NCBI RefSeq assembly: GCF_001514115.1
Contig: NZ_KQ948462.1
Location: 104,783-168,782 of the forward strand
DNA from: Streptomyces olivochromogenes
Lineage (GTDB): Bacteria > Actinomycetota > Actinomycetes > Streptomycetales > Streptomycetaceae
DNA length: 64,000 nucleotides
Reading direction: 5' to 3'
Every line of letters begins with the position of its first letter. The stretch's first letter is position 1. The notes under the pieces were generated by a model that ran no database searches, had not been told where the DNA came from, and saw nothing but the letters and a program-made list of their open reading frames with translations. The position numbers were made by a program, and so were the translations under genes. Shown piece after piece: positions 25,519 to 31,406 of this stretch.

Positions 25519-26820
25519 CTAGGGGAGTGGCTGCGGCGGCCGCGCTCCTACGTAGTGGCCGCTCGGGCGCATGCGCAGCGGACGTTCCCCGTACTCCTCC
25601 AGGGTGTGGGCGATCCATCCCGCTGTTCGGGCGACGGCGAAAACCGTCTCCCCGGCGGAGGCGGACATGCCGGAGGAGACCGTGAGGACGGCCAGTGCCA
25701 GGTCGACATTGGCGTGCAGGGGAGTGTGCCGGGCGGTGGTGGTCACGATGTCCTGGGCCGCCGCCAGGGCGGGCGCCGCGCCGGGGACCTCCTCCAGGAG
25801 GGCGAACAGGGCACGCGCGCGTGGGTCCTCGCCGGGGTAGAGCCGGTGGCCGAGCCCGGGGACGCGGCGCCCGGCGCGCAGCTCGTCGGCGACCACGGGG
25901 GCCGCGGTGCCCTGGTCGAGGACGTCGAGGAGCAGCCGGTGGGCGAGGCCGCTGGCCGCGCCGTGCAGGGGGCCTTCGAGCACGCCGAGGCCCGCCGAGA
26001 CGGCGGCGTACGGGTGCGCCCGTGCCGAGGCGGCGACCCGCACCGCGAGCGTCGAGGCGGCCAGGTCGTGGTCGACGAGCAGGCCGAGTGCCGTGTCCAG
26101 CACGCGCAGTGACGCCTCGTCGGGAGTCCGGCCGGTGAGGCGTCCCCACAGCCGGCGGGCCAGCGGCCCTTCGTCGCGGTGGTCATGACGCAGGGGCGGG
26201 AGGGCGGCGACGAGGGTGGGGATGAGGGTGCGCGCGGTGCCGAGGACGGCGCTCTCGGAGAGGTCGAAGCGCAGTGGATCGGCGGCCGAGGCGGCGATCG
26301 CGGCGACCCGGAGCCGGTCAGTGGGGCCGCTGTGCTCGGGCAGCGCATCCACGGCGCGGCGGGCGGCGGTGACGGACGCCTCCGGGGCGGTGAACGTGAC
26401 GCCGGGGCGCAGCTCTCCGGTCCACAGCCATTCGGCGATCTCTTCGTAGGAGTGACGCGCGGCCAGTTCGGTCGCGTCGACGCCTCGGTAGTAGTACCGG
26501 TCCTTGTCGATGAGAGTGATGCGGGTACGGACGGACAGATCGCCGCCGGTGCTCGAACTCCCGCTGGAATCACGTCTGTTGCGCCGGGCGAGCGCCTCCA
26601 CCTCCTTGGCGTCGAAGGTGCTGCCGCGCCCTCCGGGGTCGCGTCGGCTGCCGAGCTGGCCGCGGCTCACATACGCGTACACGGTCTCGGGCTTCACGCC
26701 GAGCAGCTCGGCGGTCTCCCTGGTGCTGAGCCGCCGGCCTTCGTGGCCTCCGCGTCCTTCAGGCCCTCCAGGTCCTTCGTGTCCTTCATGCGTCGACCCT
26801 GCCGGTTCGTGATCCCTCAT
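25519..26820 (-). CDS. Citrate synthase-family protein with N-terminal DNA-binding domain
   Basis: 433 residues from ATG 26820. Residues about 30-85 form a MerR/excisionase-type helix-turn-helix (RLSTRETAELLGVKPETVYA, then FDAKEVEALARR); residues 100-433 are a citrate synthase fold. The catalytic positions look intact: His in GPLHGA, His in GLGHRLYP and Asp in HANVDLAL. So it could be an enzyme, a regulator that senses oxaloacetate or acetyl-CoA, or both. It is divergent from citA, and the gap holds strong palindromes. Related fusions are known from Streptomyces genomes, but I know of no functional study. Confidence 0.88.
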   Translation of the reverse strand: MRDHEPAGSTHEGHEGPGGPEGRGGHEGRRLSTRETAELLGVKPETVYAYVSRGQLGSRRDPGGRGSTFDAKEVEALARRNRRDSSGSSSTGGDLSVRTRITLIDKDRYYYRGVDATELAARHSYEEIAEWLWTGELRPGVTFTAPEASVTAARRAVDALPEHSGPTDRLRVAAIAASAADPLRFDLSESAVLGTARTLIPTLVAALPPLRHDHRDEGPLARRLWGRLTGRTPDEASLRVLDTALGLLVDHDLAASTLAVRVAASARAHPYAAVSAGLGVLEGPLHGAASGLAHRLLLDVLDQGTAAPVVADELRAGRRVPGLGHRLYPGEDPRARALFALLEEVPGAAPALAAAQDIVTTTARHTPLHANVDLALAVLTVSSGMSASAGETVFAVARTAGWIAHTLEEYGERPLRMRPSGHYVGARPPQPLP

Positions 26821-26846
26821 GGACGCCACCGTATCTGTGTATCGGC

Positions 26847-26902
26847 ATATTGATTGAATCAATATTGACACCGATCCAGTCAAGCGTGGACAGTTGAATC
26901 AA
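26847..26902. promoter_or_regulatory. citA promoter with palindromic operators
   Basis: ATATTGATTGAATCAATAT (26847-26865) is a perfect dyad with 9-nt arms. Its last base is the first of TTGACA (26865-26870), a perfect -35 for citA, with GACAGT (26889-26894) as -10 after 18 nt. A second dyad, TTGAATCAA (26894-26902), covers the expected start site. The neighbouring DNA-binding citrate synthase is the obvious candidate to bind. Confidence 0.65.
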
Positions 26903-26918
26903 GTTCAGGGAGGAAAGC

Positions 26919-28097
26919 ATGCCGAACAACCGGGCCGCGACCGCACCGTCCATCACCCCTGTCGACGTACCGAGAGGACTCTCGGGCGTCGTCGTCACCG
27001 ACACCGCACTGGGTGACGTCAGGGGGCGGGAGGGCTTTTACCACTACCGCCAGTACTCGGCCGTCGAGCTCGCGCAGACCCGCGGGTTCGAGGACGTCTG
27101 GCATCTGCTGGTCCACGGTGAACTGCCGGACGCGGCGCGCGGTGCCGCCTTCGCCGCGCGGACGGCGGCACTGCGTGGGCTGCCGGACGAGGTGCGCGCG
27201 GCGCTGCCGGCGATCGCCGCGGCGACCGGACCGTCCGGACCGCTCGCGGGACTGCGGACCGCGTTGTCGCTGCTCGGCGCGTCGTTGGGGTTCCGGCCTG
27301 TGTACGACATCGACGTCGACCGGCGTCGCGCGGACACGCTGGCGGCGTGCGCGGCCGTGCCGACGCTGCTCACCGCGCTGTATCGGCTCGGTCGGGGGCT
27401 GGAGCCGGTGGAACCGCGTGACGACCTGCCGTATGCAGCGAACTACCTCTACATGCTGACAGGGTCGGAGCCGGACCCGGCGCGGGCCCGGGCGGTCGAG
27501 CAGTACTTGATATCAACCATTGATCACGGATTCAATGCGTCAACCTTCACCGCGCGGGTGATCGCGTCGACGGGGGCGGACGTGGCCGCGTGCCTGGTGG
27601 GCGCGGTCGGGGCGCTGTCGGGCCCGCTGCACGGTGGTGCGCCGAGCCGGGCCCTGGACACCCTCGACGCGATCGGTACTTCCGACCGCATCGACTCCTG
27701 GATCCGGGAACGAGTCCTCGCGGGCGATCGCATCATGGGCTTCGGGCACGCGGTGTATCGCACCGAGGACCCGCGCTCCCGCATGCTCCGCGGTATCGCC
27801 CAGCAGTTCGGCGGTTCTCTGGTCGCTTTCGCCGTCGAGGTCGAACACCGGGTGGAGGCGATCCTGGCGGAGCTGAAGCCCGGCCGTGAACTCCACACCA
27901 ACGTGGAGTTCTACGCGGGCGTGGTCATGGAACTGTGCGGCCTCCCGCGGGAGATGTTCACCCCCACCTTCGCCGCGGCCCGCGTCGTCGGCTGGAGCGC
28001 CAACATCCTGGAACAGGCGGAGGACCCGAAGATCATCCGTCCGGCGGCGCGGTATGTGGGACCGGTTCCGCCGGTGGCGGTGCCGGTGGCCGGCTGA
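26919..28097 (+). CDS. citA: Citrate synthase
   Basis: 392 residues; condenses oxaloacetate and acetyl-CoA to citrate for the TCA cycle in the cytoplasm. The first catalytic His is in SGPLHGGAPS and the second in GFGHAVYRTEDP. The third catalytic residue, Asp in NVDFYSG of E. coli GltA, is Glu here (NVEFYAG); I believe some other actinobacterial homologs also have Glu, so it is probably not a defect. ATG 26919 follows GGAGGAA. Codons 197-210 (27507-27546) are unusually A/T-rich and use rare codons (TTG, ATA, TCA), with two operator-like palindromes in that stretch. In S. coelicolor loss of citA blocks development and acidifies the medium. Confidence 0.93.
   Translation: MPNNRAATAPSITPVDVPRGLSGVVVTDTALGDVRGREGFYHYRQYSAVELAQTRGFEDVWHLLVHGELPDAARGAAFAARTAALRGLPDEVRAALPAIAAATGPSGPLAGLRTALSLLGASLGFRPVYDIDVDRRRADTLAACAAVPTLLTALYRLGRGLEPVEPRDDLPYAANYLYMLTGSEPDPARARAVEQYLISTIDHGFNASTFTARVIASTGADVAACLVGAVGALSGPLHGGAPSRALDTLDAIGTSDRIDSWIRERVLAGDRIMGFGHAVYRTEDPRSRMLRGIAQQFGGSLVAFAVEVEHRVEAILAELKPGRELHTNVEFYAGVVMELCGLPREMFTPTFAAARVVGWSANILEQAEDPKIIRPAARYVGPVPPVAVPVAG
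27507..27536. promoter_or_regulatory. Operator-like palindromes inside citA
   Basis: TTGATATCAA (27507-27516) is a perfect 10-nt palindrome; ATTGA-N7-TTCAAT (27519-27536) is a second dyad. Both resemble the TTGAT/ATCAA half-sites of the citA promoter and lie in an A/T-rich stretch encoded with rare codons. Confidence 0.45.
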
Positions 28098-28122
28098 GGT
28101 GATCCAGTGTCGTGACACGTGA

Positions 28123-28152
28123 AGGGCCCGGCATCACGTCGATGCCGGGCCT
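28123..28152 (+). terminator. Terminator after citA
   Basis: AGGGCCCGGCATC, 5-nt loop, GATGCCGGGCCT: a 12-13-bp stem 26 nt after the citA stop. Confidence 0.85.
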
Positions 28153-28205
28153 GGACGTCGTGGCCCAAGGGGTACCGGGCGGAACTCCGACCTTCAGTTG
28201 CCCGT

Positions 28206-28265
28206 GATCGGTTCCTGGAGCCGTGCCTGGATCGGTTCCCGGATCGGATCCTGGTTCAGTTCCTG
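28206..28265. repeat. Five copies of a 12-bp tandem repeat
   Basis: Units of the form GATCGGTTCCTG start at 28206, 28218, 28230, 28242 and 28254. They lie between the citA terminator and the end of the 78-residue gene. A Pro/Gly/Thr/Asp-rich minus-strand frame crosses them but looks spurious. Confidence 0.75.
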
Positions 28266-28277
28266 GCGGCGGTGACG

Positions 28278-28514
28278 TCAAGCATCAGGGATGTCCTTCT
28301 TCGCGCGGAGCAGGGTCTCGCGCGTGATGATGACGATCCGCTCATAGTCGGCTCGTGCGGCGTCGGGCGGAAGCTCGGGGTCGAGTTCCTTGGTGGCCTC
28401 GCGCCCAATGACAGCGAAGCTGCCGTCGCTGAGCTCGAAGATGTCGGGGCACGACTGGCCAGTGGCGCTGCCGCGCTCGCGTGGTGTAGCCCCGACACGT
28501 CGCACGATTTTCAC
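28278..28514 (-). CDS. Small conserved protein of unknown function (78 aa)
   Basis: Begins MKIVRRVGATPRERGS and ends LLRAKKDIPDA. A short beta-rich segment (CPDIFELSDGSFAVIGREAT) is followed by a helix with DYERIVIITRETLL. Proteins of this look occur in Streptomyces accessory loci, often beside small regulators; I recall no known function. GTG 28514 has no ribosome site, but the upstream 238 nt are a cassette that also precedes the gene at 28857-29027, and similarity between the two copies begins at the start codons. That supports this start. CATAAG lies about 15 nt before the GTG. Confidence 0.7.
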   Translation of the reverse strand: MKIVRRVGATPRERGSATGQSCPDIFELSDGSFAVIGREATKELDPELPPDAARADYERIVIITRETLLRAKKDIPDA

Positions 28515-28749
28515 GGAGTGGTACCAACCTTATGGCTCGGACTGATGGGTGTCTCCGAGCCGCGGGTCCTCGGAGCGTGACTGACTCCGAGCGGAGATGT
28601 TCGTCGGAGGCAAGGGTGTCTCCGAGCGCAGGGGTGTTCGTCGGAGTGGCCGGAAATCTGGCCAGGCGACAACATAGCGGCTTCTGTTGCCCATGGTGCG
28701 CAAAGCAACAACAAGCAGTCGAGTGAAGTTCGGCATCTTCCCTTGACGG
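28512..28749 (-). promoter_or_regulatory. Duplicated upstream cassette, copy A
   Basis: 238 nt read on the minus strand into the gene ending at 28278. Most positions match copy B (29025-29261). Three imperfect palindromes of the form CTCCGA...TCGGAG occur at 28553-28575, 28585-28609 and 28620-28646. An open frame MPNFTRLLVVALRTMGN begins at its distal end; in copy B the same frame stops after 20 codons. Confidence 0.85.
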
Positions 28750-28856
28750 AAAGTGGCATTGGGGTGATACGTGCGCATCGGGGTCACTGGCGGCGCACTC
28801 CCAGCGCGCTGGGAGTGCGGGCCGCGCCGCCTCCGGATGCGTGGTGACCTGCGGCC

Positions 28857-29027
28857 TTATGGCTGACGACGGACCACCCTCTCCACGGTGCTGCATATGC
28901 GGGCCAGCACGCGGTATGCATCGCCCCGCTGGGCGGCATTGGGGCTGAGGCAGGCGACCAGTACGGCTATCAGGACGGGAAGCAGGATGGCAGCGACGAC
29001 TGCCACGGCGTATGTCGTGATCTCCAC
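28857..29027 (-). CDS. Small single-pass membrane protein (56 aa)
   Basis: GTG 29027 to TAA 28857-28859. After METTY-like first residues (MEITTYA) a 25-residue hydrophobic helix (VAVVAAILLPVLIAVLVACL) is followed by a basic cytoplasmic-type tail with Arg pairs (VERVVRRQP). It has no ribosome site but starts exactly at the edge of duplicated cassette B, as the 78-residue protein does with cassette A. Homology is not recognised; codon bias is normal. It could be a membrane anchor, a toxin-like peptide or a signalling partner of its neighbours; none is shown. Confidence 0.6.
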   Translation of the reverse strand: MEITTYAVAVVAAILLPVLIAVLVACLSPNAAQRGDAYRVLARICSTVERVVRRQP

Positions 29028-29261
29028 GGAGTGGTACCGACCTTATGGCTCGGAGTGAATGGGTGTCTCCGAGCTGTGGGCTCCTCGGAGCGTGACTGAC
29101 TCCGAGCGGAGAAGTTCGTCGGAGGCAAGGTGTCTCCGAGCGCAGGGTGTTCGTCGGAGTGCCCGTAGGCCGGGCAGGCGACAATTTAGCGCTTCGTGTT
29201 GCCCATGGTGCGCAAGGTGACAATGGGCGGCGGGGTGCACGTTGGCATCTTCCTTTGGCGG
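29025..29261 (-). promoter_or_regulatory. Duplicated upstream cassette, copy B
   Basis: 237 nt read on the minus strand into the small membrane-protein gene. It matches copy A over its whole length. Palindromes at 29067-29090, 29100-29124 and 29134-29159 correspond to those in copy A. CCATAAGG near the start codon may be the -10 region. Confidence 0.85.
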
Positions 29262-29294
29262 CACGCGAGGGCCGTGTGCAGGGCGCACCAGGGG

Positions 29295-29801
29295 TCACGG
29301 CGTCTCTTCGTCCGGCTCTCCCACGACCCACCATTCGTCGGTGTCGGAATCAGTCTGATCCTGGATCAGGCTGTCCATCATCCGGCCCAGTTCGGCCTCC
29401 TTGGAGGAGTCGGGCAGGCTCTTGCGGTGGTGCTCGGTCGCCACCCAGTACGCCCGGAAGATCTGGTTCTGGCACATGATGCGGAAGTGGCCGTGGAGTT
29501 CCGCACGCGTCAGAGCCCCGATCCGGTGGAAGTACAGGGCGTTGATGTAGAGCGCGTTGGCGAAGAGGTACTGCCGCTGCTCCTCGGAGCTGATCTCCGT
29601 CTCGTACGTGTTCAGGACCGCGGCGAGGGCGGGATCGTCCATGGCCTTGCACAACAGATCGAAATGGAGCCGGTGCTGCTCGGTGAGCACGGCGCGCCTG
29701 CGCTGCCGTGAGCTGCGTTCCGCGACGGCGCTGGCTGCGAGGGCGAGCTTGGCCCAGGCATCTGAGCCAAGCCTCCGTATCGCGGAATTCTGTGTGGCCA
29801 T
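29295..29801 (-). CDS. DUF6082-family protein
   Basis: 168 residues from ATG 29801. A short helical N-terminus is followed by an all-helical core (LHFDLLCKAMDDPALAAV, YLFANALYINALYFHRIGAL, then FRAYWVATEHHRKSLP) that fits the Streptomyces family DUF6082, whose role is unknown. The C-terminus is acidic. GGGGG precedes the start as a weak ribosome site. It lies upstream of cassette B on the same strand, the first of three short accessory genes between conserved core genes. No membrane helix is evident in the chosen frame, unlike many relatives. Confidence 0.75.
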   Translation of the reverse strand: MATQNSAIRRLGSDAWAKLALAASAVAERSSRQRRRAVLTEQHRLHFDLLCKAMDDPALAAVLNTYETEISSEEQRQYLFANALYINALYFHRIGALTRAELHGHFRIMCQNQIFRAYWVATEHHRKSLPDSSKEAELGRMMDSLIQDQTDSDTDEWWVVGEPDEETP

Positions 29802-30154
29802 GTCAACCCCCGAATCAGGCGACCGTTCCGCCGGTCGTCGGTTGTGGGGCGACAGGGAGCGGACCGGCGAGCGGTGGGCGGCGCGCTTGCCGTCTCCCAG
29901 TTTTGCCGAGCGGCTCTGATCGGCGGGGAGGCGGAGAGGAGGCGCACGGAGGGAAGTGCGGGTCGCGATTCCCGGCGCCATGCCCAACGTGTGCCCCGCG
30001 AGCGCCGCTAACAATCGTTCACTTCGCGGGGATTCCTCCCACTCGTATCCTTGGTCGGCAGCCATTCCCCGTACGAGCGCCGGTCTACGAGCCGTCCTCG
30101 TTCAAGAGCCGGTTCATGAGCCGGAGCACGCGTCGGTGTGAAAGAGGTCGCCCG
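29802..30154. other. Divergent gap between the DUF6082 gene and cobW (353 nt)
   Basis: Carries an inverted repeat CCCCGCGA (29994-30001) / TCGCGGGG (30024-30031) with a 22-nt loop. No Zur-type operator or clear promoter is recognised. Confidence 0.4.
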
Positions 30155-31405
30155 TTGAGCCAGCCCAGCCCGCAGCAGGTCCCGATCGATCAGATCTCAG
30201 GTCAAGTCCTGATCGACCAGACCTCAGGCCAGGTCCCGATCGACCAGACCTCAGGTCAGGTCCCCATGGACCAGACCGCCGGTGACCAGGTCCACGGCGA
30301 CGGAACTTCCGCCCGGCAGATCCCGGTCGTCGTCCTCGCCGGCTTCCTCGGCTCAGGCAAGACCACCCTGCTCAACCACCTCCTGCACCGCAGCGGAGGC
30401 AGCCGCATCGGCGCCGTCGTCAACGATTTCGGGGCGATCGAGATCGATGCGATGGCTGTGGCCGGGGCGCTGGGTGACTCCACCGTCTCGCTGGGGAACG
30501 GATGCCTGTGCTGCGCCGTCGACGCCAGTGAGCTCGACGAGTATCTCGGGCGGCTGACCAGGCCCTCGGCCCGTATCGACGTCATCGTCATCGAGGCGAG
30601 TGGCCTCGCCGAGCCCCAGGAGCTCGTGCGGATGGTGCTGGCCAGCGAGCATCCGCGGATCGTCTACGGCGGGCTCGTCGAGGTGGTCGACGCGGCCGAG
30701 TTCGACGGTACGCGCGAGAAGCACCCCGAGATCGACCGGCATCTCGCCCTCGCCGACCTCGTCGTCGTCAACAAGATCGACCGAGCCGAGGACGGCGAGC
30801 GCGTGCTGCGCACCGTACGCGGGCTTGTCGACCGGGCCGCGGTCGTGCCCGCCACCTACGGGCGCGTCGATCCCGAGTTCCTCTTCGACTGCAGGCCGAG
30901 CGAGGAGCGCATCGGGCAGCTGTCCTTCGACGACCTCCACCGGCACGACGAGAGCGGTCCCCAGGGGCACCACGACCACCTGCACTCGGCCTACGAATCC
31001 CTCTCCTTCAGCTCCGATGTGCCGCTCGGCCCCCGGGAGTTGATGAACTTCCTCGACAGCAGGCCCGAGGGGCTCTACCGCATCAAGGGCTACGTCGATT
31101 TCGGCGTCCAGGACAGGGACAACCGGTACGCCGTGCATGCCGTCGGGCGGTTTCTGCGCTTCTACCCGGAGCCCTGGGCTTCTGCCGAGCCGCGCCTCAC
31201 CCAGCTCGTGCTGATCGGCTCAGGCATCGACACCGCGGCTCTGACCAAGGAGTTGGAGGCGTGCGAAGAGGACGCCCCACACGCCGACGAACACAGCATG
31301 TGGGGCGTCCTCCGCTACGTACAGGACCGCCATGTGCAGGACGGCCATGTACAGGACAGCCACGTACAGGACGAGGAGCCCGACGGTCCCGAAGAGACCG
31401 GCTGA
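30155..31405 (+). CDS. CobW/COG0523-family GTP-binding metal chaperone
   Basis: 416 residues from TTG 30155 (AAAGAGG at 30141-30147). The G domain has Walker A GFLGSGKTT, the metal-binding GCLCC motif, IEASGLAEP and NKID; the CobW_C domain follows. Such proteins deliver zinc or cobalt to target enzymes; with no Zur site visible the metal is undetermined. Both ends carry tandem repeats: residues 8-43 are four 9-residue units (QVPIDQTSG type), and the tail has four VQDxH units. ATG 30266 would skip the N-terminal repeats and is an alternative. A His-rich stretch (GHHDHLH) in the middle may bind metal. The stop is 1 nt from the stop of parC on the other strand. Confidence 0.88.
   Translation: MSQPSPQQVPIDQISGQVLIDQTSGQVPIDQTSGQVPMDQTAGDQVHGDGTSARQIPVVVLAGFLGSGKTTLLNHLLHRSGGSRIGAVVNDFGAIEIDAMAVAGALGDSTVSLGNGCLCCAVDASELDEYLGRLTRPSARIDVIVIEASGLAEPQELVRMVLASEHPRIVYGGLVEVVDAAEFDGTREKHPEIDRHLALADLVVVNKIDRAEDGERVLRTVRGLVDRAAVVPATYGRVDPEFLFDCRPSEERIGQLSFDDLHRHDESGPQGHHDHLHSAYESLSFSSDVPLGPRELMNFLDSRPEGLYRIKGYVDFGVQDRDNRYAVHAVGRFLRFYPEPWASAEPRLTQLVLIGSGIDTAALTKELEACEEDAPHADEHSMWGVLRYVQDRHVQDGHVQDSHVQDEEPDGPEETG
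30176..30283 (+). repeat. Four in-frame 27-bp repeats at the start of the cobW gene
   Basis: Units 30176-30202, 30203-30229, 30230-30256 and 30257-30283 encode QVPIDQISG, QVLIDQTSG, QVPIDQTSG and QVPMDQTAG. Confidence 0.9.
31319..31378 (+). repeat. Four in-frame 15-bp repeats at the end of the cobW gene
   Basis: Units of 15 nt from 31319, 31334, 31349 and 31364 encode VQDRH, VQDGH, VQDSH and VQDEE. Confidence 0.9.
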
Positions 31406-31406
31406 G

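Noticed and set aside
28033..28281. Pro/Gly/Thr/Asp-rich minus-strand frame after citA
   Set aside because: It overlaps the citA 3' end and its terminator; the repeated peptide only reflects the 12-bp DNA repeat.
28342..29334. 330-codon minus-strand frame across the accessory island
   Set aside because: It crosses both duplicated cassettes in a frame with no conserved segment and conflicts with better-supported small genes.
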